Shown here in pieces: positions 35,724 to 45,032 of a DNA stretch of 64,000 bases. Origin of the DNA: Rhizobium sp. Root482 (GTDB lineage Bacteria > Pseudomonadota > Alphaproteobacteria > Rhizobiales > Rhizobiaceae); NCBI RefSeq assembly GCF_001426565.1, contig NZ_LMFA01000001.1, positions 457,287 to 521,286 of the forward strand, in the 5' to 3' direction. Position numbers and translations under genes: made by a program. The notes below the pieces were generated by a model. It made no database searches. It was given only the letters and a program-made list of their open reading frames with translations, and was not told the origin of the DNA. Numbering within the stretch: the first letter of the stretch is position 1; every line of letters starts with the position of its first letter.

Positions 35724-35954
35724 GTCCGCTCCCTCCGCGACCTCTTGGCCATCGCGGAAATTCTTGGATTTCAAGGCGCTACTGTGCAAACCGGAATCAT
35801 TTTGTCCAGAACCTCATCCGGAAGCTGAACGCCTCAGCCTCAAATTGCGTCGGGGTGAGACTGTCCGGTCACAGCCGCATGGCCACCCGCCATGTTCACG
35901 GGCAGCGGGTGGATGGCGCGGGCGGACTGTCGGCCGAAATCCCCGCATCCAATG

Positions 35955-38900
35955 TCATTCGGCGGCCTTCGCCAGGCCCAGGTCGTCGGACTTCGCCAGT
36001 TCCAGCTGTTCCGCCTGCGCCAGTTCCCGGGCAAGGCGGCGTTCCTCGTCCGCATGCGGCTTGGTGAAGCGTGCGATCACCAGATAGGCGACGGGCGTCA
36101 GGTAGAGCGTCACCACCGTTGCCAGCCCCAGCCCGCCGACCAGCACCCAGCCGAGCGCCACGCGGGCTTCCGCACCGGCACCGCTTGCCAGCACCAGCGG
36201 CAGGGCGCCGACAATGGTGGCGATCATCGTCATCATCACCGGCCTCAGGCGGATATTCGACGCATTCTCGATGGCCGAGCGCAAATCTTCGCCCCGATCG
36301 CGCAGCTGGTTGGCGAATTCGACGATGAGAATACCGTTCTTCGCCATGATGCCGACCAGGAGCACCAGCCCGATCTGGCTGTAGATATTGAGCGTATTGC
36401 CGGTCATCAGCATGGCGAAGACGGCGCAGGCAAGCCCGAGCGGCACCGTCGTCATGATGATCAACCCGCTGATCAGGCTTTCGAACTGGGCTGCCAGCAC
36501 CAGGAAGATGATCACTAGCGCAAAGCCGAAGGTAATGAACAGGCCACTGGCATTCTCGTTCAGGGTCGCGGCTTCCGCCAGCGGCACGACGCGCGAGCCC
36601 GGCGGCAGCAGCGGCTCGGCCATGTCCTCCACCATGGAGAGCGCATCGCCAAGCCCGACGCCGGAGGCCAGGCCGGCCGAAAGCGAAACCGAGCGAAGCT
36701 GCGATTCGCGTGACAGGCGCGGCGCCACCGCCTTCTCCTCGATGCTGGCAATGGTGGAGATCGGCACGATCTTGCCGTCGCCGGTCTTGAGGAAGATGTT
36801 CTGCAGGTCTGTGGGATCGTTGACCGGATTGGTCGTCGACAGGAGCTTGACCGGATAGGCCTCGCCCTCGACGAAGACATCGAGCACGCTGTTGCCGTCG
36901 AGCATGGCCTGCAAGGCCGAGGAAAGGCCCTTGATGTCGATGCCGAGATCCGACGCCCGCTCCCGGTCGATCGTCACCGACAATTGCGCCTGGTTGGCCT
37001 CGTAGTTCAGCCGGACATTCTCGAAAGCGGCGCTGTCTTCCATCTGGCGCACCAGCTGCGCCGCCGCGGCACCCAGCTTGTCATAGTTGTTGCCGACCAG
37101 CGCCACCTGCAGGCCATTGCCGGCACCGCGGATGCCCAGGCTGTTTGGCTGCACCGGAAAGACGCGGATCGAGGGTATTTCAGCCGCCATTTTGGTAATG
37201 TCGTCGGAAATCTCCTGCTGGCTGCGCTCGCGCTCGTTCCAGGGCGCCAGCACCAGGATCATGAAGCCGCTGTTGACCGAGCCGCCCTGGCCGGAGATCG
37301 AAAACACGCTGGCCACCTCGCCGTTATCGACCAGCGGCTGCAGCCCCTCCTCGACACGGCGCATCTGGGCCTGCGTATAATCGAGCGAGACACCCTGCGG
37401 CGCCTGGATGCGCACGAAGATGCGCGAACGGTCCTCGGTCGGCGTCAGTTCCGATTTCAGGAGCGTGAAGGCCCCGGCCCCGGCCAGCGTCACCATGGCC
37501 GCAACCATGAAGACGATCAGCGGCGCATTCAGGCAGGCCCTGAGCGTACGGCGATAGAAACCGGACGAAAACCGGCCGACCCGCGCCAGGAAGCCGGTCT
37601 GCGCGTGCTCCTCGCTATGGGCTTTCAGCATGCGCGAGGCCAGCATCGGGCAGAGCGTCAGCGAGACGAAGGCCGAAAGCAGGATGGCAAAGGCAAGCAC
37701 GAAGCCGAATTCCCGGAACAGGCCGCCGGTCTGCCCCGGCAGGAAGGAAAGCGGCACGAACACCGCCGCCAGCGTCGCCGTGGTGGCGATCACAGCGAAG
37801 AACACTTCGAGCGTGCCCAGCACCGCCGCCGCCCGCGCGCCCATGCCCTCGCCTCGCCGCCGGACGATGTTTTCGAGCACGACGATGGCGTCGTCGACCA
37901 CCAGCCCCGTCGCGAGCACGATGGCCAGCAATGTCAGGATATTGATCGAGAACCCGGCCATGTAGATCGCCGCACAGGTGCCGATCAGCGCGATCGGCAT
38001 GGTCAGAGTCGGAATGAGCGTGGCGCGCCAGTCGCGCAGGAACAGGTAGATGACGAGGGTGACGATGATCACCGAGGCCGCAAGCGCGATCTCCACCTCG
38101 TGGATGGCGCCTTCGATGAACACCGCATCGTCGATGGAAACCTCCAGCCGCGTGCCTTCCGGCAGGATCTTGGAGATCGTCGCAACCGCATTCTTGACGC
38201 CTTCGGAAATATCGAGCGTGTTGGACTGTGCCTGGCGGATAATGCCAAGGCCGATGCCCTGGCGTCCGTCCGAGCGCAGGGAGGAGGTGCCGAGATCAGG
38301 CCCGAGCGTCACCGTCGCCACGTCGCCGAGGCGGACATTGTTGCCGAGCATCAGCTTTTCGAACTGGTCCGGCGTCTGCAGGTCGGCGGTCGCCCTGACC
38401 GAGATTTCCTGGTCGGCGCTGGTCAGCGATCCCGCCGGCACGTCGAGCGCGGCCGTCGCCAGCGCGTCGCGAAGACTGACCACCGTCAGCCCGCGCCCGG
38501 CGAGCTTCGACTGGTTGACGTCGATGCGGAAAATCTTTTCCTGCTCGCCGTTGAGCTGCACGTCCGCGACGCCCTCGACAGCCGCAAGCCGGTCGGTCAC
38601 CTCGTTTTCGGCAAGAAGCGTGAGGTCCTCCATCGACAGCGTGTCGGATGTGAGCGACAGGCGGATGACCGCCTGGCTATCGGAATCGGCCTTGATGATG
38701 CGCGGCTCGTCGGCATCCTCGGGCAATTGCCCGGTCACCCGCCCGAGCGCGTCGCGGATATCGTTGGCGGCCTGGCCGATATCGGTCGTATCGGAAAACT
38801 GCAGTGTCACCCGGCTCTGGGCATATTGCGAGGTCGAGGAAATATCCTTGATGCCCTGCACCCGCGAGACGGCGCCCTCGATCACCGAGGTCACCTCGCG

Positions 38901-39119
38901 GTCCACCGTTTCCGGCGAGGCGCCGTCGAAATTCGTGCTGACGGACACCACCGGCCGGTCGACCTGCGGCAATTCGCGGATCTCGATGCCGTTCAGCGCC
39001 GCGAGCCCGGCGACGATGATCAGCGTATTGACCACCAGCGCCAGGATCGGCCGGCGCACGAACAGCGCCGTGAACCCGGCCTTGCCGCCGCTTTCCCCTT
39101 GCATCTTGGCGCCGCTCAC
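35955..39119 (-). CDS. RND efflux transporter inner-membrane pump (HAE1/AcrB-like)
   Basis: 1054-residue proton-driven drug exporter. Twelve hydrophobic helices in the 1+5+1+5 pattern with two large periplasmic loops; TM4 carries the paired aspartates of the proton relay in GLVVDDAIVVLENI. N-terminal FVRRPILALVVNTLIIVAG is typical. Its start overlaps the stop of the adaptor gene by four bases (ATGA). No outer-membrane channel or TetR/MarR regulator is in the window, so it probably uses a TolC-like protein encoded elsewhere. Confidence 0.93.
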   Translation of the reverse strand: MSGAKMQGESGGKAGFTALFVRRPILALVVNTLIIVAGLAALNGIEIRELPQVDRPVVSVSTNFDGASPETVDREVTSVIEGAVSRVQGIKDISSTSQYAQSRVTLQFSDTTDIGQAANDIRDALGRVTGQLPEDADEPRIIKADSDSQAVIRLSLTSDTLSMEDLTLLAENEVTDRLAAVEGVADVQLNGEQEKIFRIDVNQSKLAGRGLTVVSLRDALATAALDVPAGSLTSADQEISVRATADLQTPDQFEKLMLGNNVRLGDVATVTLGPDLGTSSLRSDGRQGIGLGIIRQAQSNTLDISEGVKNAVATISKILPEGTRLEVSIDDAVFIEGAIHEVEIALAASVIIVTLVIYLFLRDWRATLIPTLTMPIALIGTCAAIYMAGFSINILTLLAIVLATGLVVDDAIVVLENIVRRRGEGMGARAAAVLGTLEVFFAVIATTATLAAVFVPLSFLPGQTGGLFREFGFVLAFAILLSAFVSLTLCPMLASRMLKAHSEEHAQTGFLARVGRFSSGFYRRTLRACLNAPLIVFMVAAMVTLAGAGAFTLLKSELTPTEDRSRIFVRIQAPQGVSLDYTQAQMRRVEEGLQPLVDNGEVASVFSISGQGGSVNSGFMILVLAPWNERERSQQEISDDITKMAAEIPSIRVFPVQPNSLGIRGAGNGLQVALVGNNYDKLGAAAAQLVRQMEDSAAFENVRLNYEANQAQLSVTIDRERASDLGIDIKGLSSALQAMLDGNSVLDVFVEGEAYPVKLLSTTNPVNDPTDLQNIFLKTGDGKIVPISTIASIEEKAVAPRLSRESQLRSVSLSAGLASGVGLGDALSMVEDMAEPLLPPGSRVVPLAEAATLNENASGLFITFGFALVIIFLVLAAQFESLISGLIIMTTVPLGLACAVFAMLMTGNTLNIYSQIGLVLLVGIMAKNGILIVEFANQLRDRGEDLRSAIENASNIRLRPVMMTMIATIVGALPLVLASGAGAEARVALGWVLVGGLGLATVVTLYLTPVAYLVIARFTKPHADEERRLARELAQAEQLELAKSDDLGLAKAAE

Positions 39120-40321
39120 TGGCCGGCCTCCGCCCTGGTGAGCTTCTGCCCCTCGCCGTCAGCCCTTGGCTTTTCTCCGGCCGGCTTGTCCTCGCCGGCG
39201 ATGCGCACCGTGCCGCCGTCGCGCAGCCGCTGCACGCCCTCGGTCACCACCGTCTCGCCCTTTGCCAGTTCCGCATCGACCAGCACCTTGTCGGAATTGC
39301 GCTGGATGATCTTGACCGGCACCTTCTCGGTCTTGCTGTCTTCGACCCGCCAGACATAGGAGCCGTCGGCGCTCCACTGGATCGCCAGCGGATTGACCGT
39401 CGGATAGTCGTCGCCGGCAAACCGCGCGCTGACCGAAAAGGACATGCCGGCCCGCAGCCTGTCGTCCGGATTGTCGATCCGCGCCCGCACCCGCAGCGTC
39501 CGGCTTGCCTGGTCGACGCGATTGTCGATCGCGTCGATGACGCCGGACAGGTCCGTGGTCGGCAATGCGATCGCCGTTGCCGAAATCTCCTGGCCGACCG
39601 AGATCTTGTTGGAAAACCGTTCCGGCACCCAGAAATCGACAAGGATCTGCGAGCGGTCGTCGACCACCGCAATCGACGTCGATGTGGTGACGTAATCGCC
39701 CGGATTGACGGTGATGATGCCGACAATGCCCTTGGAAGGTGCCGTGATGTCGCGCCGCTTCAGGTCGAGCTCGGCCTGCTGCAGCGTCAGTTCGGCCGCC
39801 TCCAGGGCGAATTCCGCGTCCCGGATCGCGACGATCGCCACGGCATTGCCGAGCTTGCGGTTGCGCTCGACCTTTTCCAGTGCATTGTCGCGCGCAAGCC
39901 GCGCCTGCGCCGCCGCCACCTTCTGGTCGCCGCTGTCGAGACGGGCGATCACCTGCCCCGCCTCGATCCGGTCGCCGGACTTGACGAGCACTTCGGTGAG
40001 ATTGCCGGTCGCCTGCGGCGTCACCGCCACCGAAAGGATCGCCTCGCCATTGCCGATGGCGTTCAACCGGTCATTGACGGTGGCGATCTCCACCTCCTGG
40101 GTGACGACCAGCGGCGCGCTGTTGCCGGCGCCTGCATTGCGCCGGCCAGCTGCGCCGCTGCCCTCCCCATCCTTTGCCGTTTTCGCGGCAAAGCCGATCA
40201 ATTGCTCCGGCACGCCGGCCTTCAGGAACAGGGCGCCGGCGCCCGGCACGAAGCGGACAAGGAGACCGGCGGCCAGGACGAGAATAATCAGGCTGACGGT
40301 CAGCTGCTTCCAAAGCGGCAT
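39116..40321 (-). CDS. RND periplasmic adaptor (membrane fusion protein)
   Basis: 401 residues: N-terminal membrane anchor (about 5-25), a low-complexity linker, lipoyl/barrel halves (SVAVTPQATGNLTEVLVKSGDRIEAGQVIARLDSG, then APSKGIVGIITVNPGDYV), a coiled-coil hairpin between them (about 125-170), and a C-terminal membrane-proximal domain. It links the RND pump to an outer-membrane channel. GGAG precedes ATG 40321. First gene of a two-gene operon with the pump. Confidence 0.92.
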   Translation of the reverse strand: MPLWKQLTVSLIILVLAAGLLVRFVPGAGALFLKAGVPEQLIGFAAKTAKDGEGSGAAGRRNAGAGNSAPLVVTQEVEIATVNDRLNAIGNGEAILSVAVTPQATGNLTEVLVKSGDRIEAGQVIARLDSGDQKVAAAQARLARDNALEKVERNRKLGNAVAIVAIRDAEFALEAAELTLQQAELDLKRRDITAPSKGIVGIITVNPGDYVTTSTSIAVVDDRSQILVDFWVPERFSNKISVGQEISATAIALPTTDLSGVIDAIDNRVDQASRTLRVRARIDNPDDRLRAGMSFSVSARFAGDDYPTVNPLAIQWSADGSYVWRVEDSKTEKVPVKIIQRNSDKVLVDAELAKGETVVTEGVQRLRDGGTVRIAGEDKPAGEKPRADGEGQKLTRAEAGQ

Positions 40322-40656
40322 ATGAAACTCCAGTTGAAATCGGCGGTCCCGGCCGCTGCGGCGCACGGGATGTCCCTGATGCGACTATCTGCCTTTGCCG
40401 CGATCCAGGCAATCCTTCAAATCCATCATTACGTAATTGTAATAGAAACGAATTTCGGCAAGGGCGAGGCCATCCCGGCCGCCGCTGATTGGAGAAATCA
40501 TGATCGCCGTCGCAAGACAGGAAGTGCCGTCATCGGTACCGACCGTCGGTGAACACCGCCGAACCGGGCGCCGGTTTCGGTGAAGAAGCTGGACAAGCGG
40601 AATGAAAGCAGAACGAAATTCTGGCCTTTCGCCCCCGAATCACTACATTGAGCCGC
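40322..40656. other. Divergent spacer between the efflux operon and uvrD
   Basis: 335 bases with no gene I can support. The most AT-rich part (40425-40460) contains the perfect palindrome ATTACGTAAT at 40428-40437 and an overlapping ATTGTAAT at 40436-40443, a plausible operator for a TetR- or MarR-type repressor of the pump. Nothing recognisable in the uvrD-proximal half. Confidence 0.45.
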
Positions 40657-43128
40657 ATGAGCAATGGTTTTGACGATATTCCCTTCTTCGACGAGGAGCC
40701 GCAGGCACCCGCACGAAGAAGACCCAGTGACATCGAGTCCCCAGGGTACGCGCCCGGGAGCATCGCCGCACGTGCTATGGCCGCAAGAGATTTCGGACGC
40801 GTCCCTGATTATCTCTCCGGCCTCAATCCCGAGCAGCGCGAGGCGGTCGAAACGCTCGACGGCCCGGTCCTCGTGCTCGCCGGCGCCGGCACCGGCAAGA
40901 CCCGCGTGCTCACCACCCGTATCGCCCATATCCTCGCCACCTCCAGGGCTTTTCCGAGCCAGATCCTCGCCGTCACCTTCACCAACAAGGCGGCCCGGGA
41001 GATGAAGGAGCGCGTCGGCGTGCTCGTCGGCGGCGCCGTCGAGGGCATGCCCTGGATGGGCACCTTCCATTCGATCGGCGTCAAGCTCTTGCGCCGCCAC
41101 GCCGAGCTCGTCGGCCTCAAATCCTCCTTCACCATCCTCGATACCGATGATGTCGTGCGCCTCGTCAAGCAGTTGATCCAGGCCGAGAGCATCGACGACA
41201 AGCGCTGGCCTGCCAAGCAGTTCGCCCAGTTGATCGACGGCTGGAAGAACAAGGGACTCGGCCCCGCCGAAATCCCCGAAGGCGATGCCCGCGCCTTTGC
41301 CAATGGCAAGGGCCGCGAACTCTACGCCGCCTACCAGGCCCGGCTGACGTCGCTCAACGCCTGCGATTTCGGCGACCTTCTGCTTCATCCGATCCGCATG
41401 TTCCGCGCCCATCCGGATCTGCTGCGCGAATATCACGACAAGTTCCGCTACATCCTCGTCGACGAATACCAGGACACCAACACCGCCCAATATATGTGGC
41501 TGCGGCTCCTTGCCCAGCGCCCCAAGGGTGTGCCGCAGAACGTATGCTGTGTCGGCGACGACGACCAGTCGATCTATGGCTGGCGCGGCGCCGAGGTCGA
41601 CAACATCCTGCGCTTCGAGAAGGATTTTCCCGGCGCGAAAGTGATCAAGCTGGAGCGCAACTACCGCTCCACCGAGCATATATTGGGTGCCGCCGCCCAT
41701 CTGATCGCCCATAATGAAGGCCGCCTCGGCAAGACGCTGTTCACCGATCGCACCGATCCCGATGACGACAAGGTGCAGGTCCACGCCGCCTGGGATTCGG
41801 AGGAGGAAGCCCGCGCCGTCGGCGAGGAGATCGAGCAGCTTCAGCGCGGCGGCCATGCGCTCAACAATATGGCCATCCTGGTGCGCGCCTCCTTCCAGAT
41901 GCGCGAATTCGAAGACCGCTTCGTCACCCTCGGCCTGAATTACCGCGTCATCGGCGGCCCGCGCTTCTATGAGCGCATGGAGGTCCGCGATGCGCTCGCC
42001 TATTTCCGCCTCGTCTGCCAGCCGGCCGACGACCTCGCCTTCGAGCGCATCGTCAACACGCCCAAGCGCGGCCTTGGCGATACCAGCGTGCGCGCGCTCC
42101 ATGATTATGCCCGCGGTCGCAATATCCCGATGCTCGCCGCCGCCGCCGACCTCATCGAAACCGACGAGATGAAGGCCAAGCCGCGCAAATCCCTGTTCGA
42201 CGTCGTCACCATGGTCGCCCGCTGGCAGGGCCTCCTCGAAACCACCCCGCATACCGAGCTTGCCGAGACCATCCTGGAGGAATCCGGCTATACCGACATG
42301 TGGAAGAACGACAAGTCGGCCGAAGCCCCCGGCAGGCTCGAAAACCTGAAGGAACTCATCCGCTCGATGGAAGCCTTCGAGAGTATGCGCGGCTTTCTGG
42401 AACACATCGCGCTGGTCATGGATGTCGAGCAGAACGAAAACCTCGACGCCGTCTCGATCATGACGCTGCATTCCGCCAAGGGCCTGGAATTCGAGACCGT
42501 CTTCCTGCCCGGCTGGGAGGAAGGCCTGTTCCCGCACCAGCGCGCACTCGACGAGGGCGGCCGCTCGGGCCTCGAAGAAGAGCGTCGCCTCGCCTATGTC
42601 GGCCTGACGCGCGCCAAGCGCCGCTGCCATATCTGGTTCGTCTCCAACCGCCGCATCCACGGCCTCTGGCAATCGACCCTGCCCTCGCGCTTCCTCGATG
42701 AATTGCCGGTCACCCATGTCGATGTCGCCGAGACCGAACAATCCTATGGCGGCTACAATCGCGGCGGCTATGGCCAGTCCCGCTTCGACAAGCAGGAGCC
42801 TTTCTCCAACACCTATTCCACCCCCGGCTGGAAGCGCGCCCAGGCCAACAGGACCGATGCCACCCGCGACAATTGGGGCAACCGCTCCGGCGTCTCCATC
42901 GACCGCATCGGCTACGGTGAATCGGGCCCCAAGGCCCGCACCATCGACGGCGAACTGGTCGCCAAGTCAAAGATCGACGAACCCTCGAAATTCACCCTCG
43001 GCGACCGCGTCTTCCACATCAAGTTCGGCAACGGCAACATATCGGGGATCGAGGGCAACAAGCTGACGATCGATTTCGATCGCGCCGGACAGAAGCGGGT
43101 GCTGGACGGGTTTGTGGAAAGGGTTTGA
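40657..43128 (+). CDS. uvrD: DNA helicase II (UvrD/PcrA)
   Basis: 823-residue SF1A 3'-5' helicase for nucleotide excision and mismatch repair. A short acidic/basic lead (1-50) precedes the Q-motif LNPEQREAVETLDGP; Walker A AGAGTGKT at 75-82; VDEYQDTN; GDDDQSIYGWRGA; TLHSAKGLEFETVFLPG; and VGLTRAKRR. A Gly/Tyr-rich linker (GGYNRGGYGQSRF) leads to a C-terminal Tudor-like domain (FHIKFGNGNISGIEGNKLTIDF), known in PcrA/UvrD for RNA polymerase binding. ATG 40657 is preferred to the in-frame TTG 40648. The stop is only 11 bases before the Panacea gene. Confidence 0.95.
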   Translation: MSNGFDDIPFFDEEPQAPARRRPSDIESPGYAPGSIAARAMAARDFGRVPDYLSGLNPEQREAVETLDGPVLVLAGAGTGKTRVLTTRIAHILATSRAFPSQILAVTFTNKAAREMKERVGVLVGGAVEGMPWMGTFHSIGVKLLRRHAELVGLKSSFTILDTDDVVRLVKQLIQAESIDDKRWPAKQFAQLIDGWKNKGLGPAEIPEGDARAFANGKGRELYAAYQARLTSLNACDFGDLLLHPIRMFRAHPDLLREYHDKFRYILVDEYQDTNTAQYMWLRLLAQRPKGVPQNVCCVGDDDQSIYGWRGAEVDNILRFEKDFPGAKVIKLERNYRSTEHILGAAAHLIAHNEGRLGKTLFTDRTDPDDDKVQVHAAWDSEEEARAVGEEIEQLQRGGHALNNMAILVRASFQMREFEDRFVTLGLNYRVIGGPRFYERMEVRDALAYFRLVCQPADDLAFERIVNTPKRGLGDTSVRALHDYARGRNIPMLAAAADLIETDEMKAKPRKSLFDVVTMVARWQGLLETTPHTELAETILEESGYTDMWKNDKSAEAPGRLENLKELIRSMEAFESMRGFLEHIALVMDVEQNENLDAVSIMTLHSAKGLEFETVFLPGWEEGLFPHQRALDEGGRSGLEEERRLAYVGLTRAKRRCHIWFVSNRRIHGLWQSTLPSRFLDELPVTHVDVAETEQSYGGYNRGGYGQSRFDKQEPFSNTYSTPGWKRAQANRTDATRDNWGNRSGVSIDRIGYGESGPKARTIDGELVAKSKIDEPSKFTLGDRVFHIKFGNGNISGIEGNKLTIDFDRAGQKRVLDGFVERV

Positions 43129-43139
43129 GGGGTAATACT

Positions 43140-43628
43140 ATGGCCTACGACCCGAGAACAATTGCAAACGTTGTACTTGAAATAGCGGAATCTAAGGGCG
43201 TAAAGATTACCAATTTATCGCTCAATAAGATTTTATATTTTATGCACGCTTGGTACCTGGCAAGAAACCAGAGGCCGTTAATTGAAGCGAAGATAGAAGC
43301 TTGGGATTATGGCCCGGTAATACGTGAGGTTTATTCAGAATTCAAACATCTTGGAGCTAATGAGATAAATTGTCGCGCCCTTCGGTTTGATGTGGATAAA
43401 CTCAAAAAGGTCCTTTGCGAAGATAATATTTCCAACGCTGATCTGATATTTATTAATGATCAGTTTTCGAGGTATGGGCATATGGGTGCCCGGAAATTGG
43501 TGAGCATATCCCACGAACAGGGCGGGCCGTGGGACGTGGTGTATAACAGATCGGGTCGAATAAATCCCGGCATGGAGATATCAAACGAGTTAATACAAGC
43601 GTATTTTGACAAACAAACGAGGCATTGA
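43140..43628 (+). CDS. Panacea (DUF4065) domain protein, putative antitoxin
   Basis: 162 residues, nearly all one Panacea/DUF4065 (GepA/SocA-like) domain: LSLNKILYFMHAWYLARNQRPLIEAKIEAWDYGPVIREVYSEFKHLG is the diagnostic stretch of this family read in parts, and a basic C-terminal tail follows. Known relatives are the antitoxins SocA (Caulobacter, a ClpXP adaptor for its toxin) and PanA proteins, which neutralise many unrelated toxins. GAGGGG precedes ATG 43140, 11 bases after the uvrD stop, so transcription may come from uvrD or a promoter inside it. GC content of the first 120 bases is about 40% (48/120 counted), far below neighbours: a recent arrival. The next gene starts five bases after its stop. 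Confidence 0.8.
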   Translation: MAYDPRTIANVVLEIAESKGVKITNLSLNKILYFMHAWYLARNQRPLIEAKIEAWDYGPVIREVYSEFKHLGANEINCRALRFDVDKLKKVLCEDNISNADLIFINDQFSRYGHMGARKLVSISHEQGGPWDVVYNRSGRINPGMEISNELIQAYFDKQTRH

Positions 43629-43633
43629 TCGAA

Positions 43634-44383
43634 ATGAATCGGCTTGAAAAGAAACTTGAGCGTCCTCCCTACATACATAACTGGGTTAGGAATATTGGCC
43701 CAGATCTGCAAAGCACGATTAAGATACTCGTTAGATTGGCTTTGGGCTTTCCGACGAAAACCTACGGCGCAGCGGCACCAATTATAAGAGACCGTATAGT
43801 TTATTCTCTGGATCGTGAAACGGCGGCGATTGCCGCGATGACCACGGGACGGATCAACAGCCGATCGCTTGTGGCCGAATATGTAAATGCCTTCTGTGAC
43901 TTCGATGACTCTCGTCGATACTCGGGGAAGCCCACTTACGATGAAATGATTGAACCATTCCGCATTGGCAAAGGCTTATCCGTTCCCGTCAAGCCGCTGG
44001 TGAACATCGTTGAGAATGGAAAACTGATACCGATCTTTTCTGTTGGTTGGGCGTCACTCCCTTTTAACAAATTCCAGCAGCGTCTTTTTGAAACGGTTCT
44101 TGAAGACGCAATCTTTTCGTTGACAGACTTTCGGATGTCCACCGGGGAATTCGTTTTCTTCCCGCGAGAAAGCAAACATAAAAATGCTGCCCGCAAAGCG
44201 GTGATTTGGAAACGCGGCGATATGGATAAGCTGCCCGCAGAAGAATTGAGCGACTGCCTTCATATGTATTCCCAAGCACTGGAAGCTGCCAAGGCCATCT
44301 TGAGGGAAATGCCGCAGAGAGAAATACGCCCCGGCAAAAAGCCGGACACGCCCAATCCAGATCAATATGGGTTTGATTGGTAG
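43634..44383 (+). CDS. Unrecognised partner of the Panacea protein, putative toxin
   Basis: 249-residue soluble protein that I do not recognise. No signal peptide or membrane helix. Predicted mixed alpha/beta; basic at both ends. Residues 148-152 read QQRLF within FNKFQQRLFETVL, resembling the beta-clamp-binding consensus QLxLF. Position, spacing (five bases from the Panacea stop; a TTG at 43625 would overlap it) and the shared low GC content make it the likely toxin of a two-gene unit. The family relation to SocB is not established. It could instead be a phage-derived accessory protein. Confidence 0.6.
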   Translation: MNRLEKKLERPPYIHNWVRNIGPDLQSTIKILVRLALGFPTKTYGAAAPIIRDRIVYSLDRETAAIAAMTTGRINSRSLVAEYVNAFCDFDDSRRYSGKPTYDEMIEPFRIGKGLSVPVKPLVNIVENGKLIPIFSVGWASLPFNKFQQRLFETVLEDAIFSLTDFRMSTGEFVFFPRESKHKNAARKAVIWKRGDMDKLPAEELSDCLHMYSQALEAAKAILREMPQREIRPGKKPDTPNPDQYGFDW

Positions 44384-44452
44384 TGCGCGAAACCATGAAA
44401 GCGTCGAAATTCACCACAATCGATTTGGTAGAAAGCTAGCCATACCAGTTAC

Positions 44453-44743
44453 TTAAAACCCCACCTCCCGCTGATGCCGCACCGCCAGAATCGCCACGGT
44501 CTCCGCGGAAAGCCGGTAGCGCACCACATAGCCGCTATCGCCGAAATCGATCAGCCATTCACGAAATTCATCCGGCAGCCCTTCGATCAAACGCCCGATC
44601 TGCGGCTGCGAGCCGAGAATGCGCACCCCGCCCAGGATCGCCTCGCCGGCCCGTCGCGCCGCTTGCAGGTTTTTCGTCCGCAGGAATTCACGTAGCCGTT
44701 CGAGGTCTCGGATCGCGGCAAGCGTGAAAATTACGGCCGGCAT
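44453..44743 (-). CDS. ParE/RelE-family toxin
   Basis: 96-residue toxin of the ParE/RelE fold: IFTLAAIRDLERLREFLRTKN at the start, the central GVRILGSQPQIGRLIEGLPDEFREWLI, and the C-terminal strand pattern YVVRYRLSAETVAILAVRHQRE. The sequence is closer to ParE (gyrase poison) than to ribosome-dependent RelE, but the family cannot be settled by eye. It overlaps the upstream antitoxin gene by 13 bases, antitoxin first, the usual order, and converges on the unrecognised Panacea partner. Confidence 0.88.
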   Translation of the reverse strand: MPAVIFTLAAIRDLERLREFLRTKNLQAARRAGEAILGGVRILGSQPQIGRLIEGLPDEFREWLIDFGDSGYVVRYRLSAETVAILAVRHQREVGF

Positions 44744-45009
44744 TTCGGCGCCGGCTGCTCATTTTCCGCGCCCCAGCTCGAAAGCCATTCTTCAACCTGT
44801 TCACCTTTGGCATGCAAGCCGCCCTGCTGAAACTCCTCCCAGGCCCTGAGCGTCTCCTCGCGAAAAGCCTCGCGTCTCTCCTCGCGCTCGACATATTGCG
44901 CGATGGCTTCGCGCATGATCCAGTGAGACGTGCGGCGGCGCGCCGCGGCAAGGCTCTGCACGCGTGCTTTCAACTCGTCTTCAAGCTTGACGGATGTCGC
45001 CACTGCCAT
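44731..45009 (-). CDS. Ribbon-helix-helix (CopG/ParD-like) antitoxin
   Basis: 92 residues. N-terminal RHH DNA-binding part SVKLEDELKARVQSLAAARRRTSHWIMREAIAQYVEREE, then an acidic C-terminal tail (EETLRAWEEFQQGG to the end) that would wrap the toxin. Expected to repress its own operon and neutralise the ParE/RelE protein. GGAGTG precedes ATG 45009; the frame to 45045 is not needed. GC content is higher than in the Panacea pair, so the two modules may have arrived separately. Confidence 0.88.
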   Translation of the reverse strand: MAVATSVKLEDELKARVQSLAAARRRTSHWIMREAIAQYVEREERREAFREETLRAWEEFQQGGLHAKGEQVEEWLSSWGAENEQPAPKCRP

Positions 45010-45032
45010 TTTTTTCACTCCGGAGTAAAAGG

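Noticed and set aside
36984-39359. 791-codon plus-strand frame opposite the RND pump
   Set aside because: Antisense to a clear 12-helix transporter; composition is Arg/His/Gln-rich with no motif.
40498-42741. 747-codon minus-strand frame opposite uvrD
   Set aside because: Antisense shadow; uvrD on the other strand has all helicase motifs.
43140-44383. Phage remnant in place of a toxin-antitoxin pair
   Set aside because: Panacea proteins do occur in prophages (GepA), but no capsid, tail, integrase or lysis gene is present around it.
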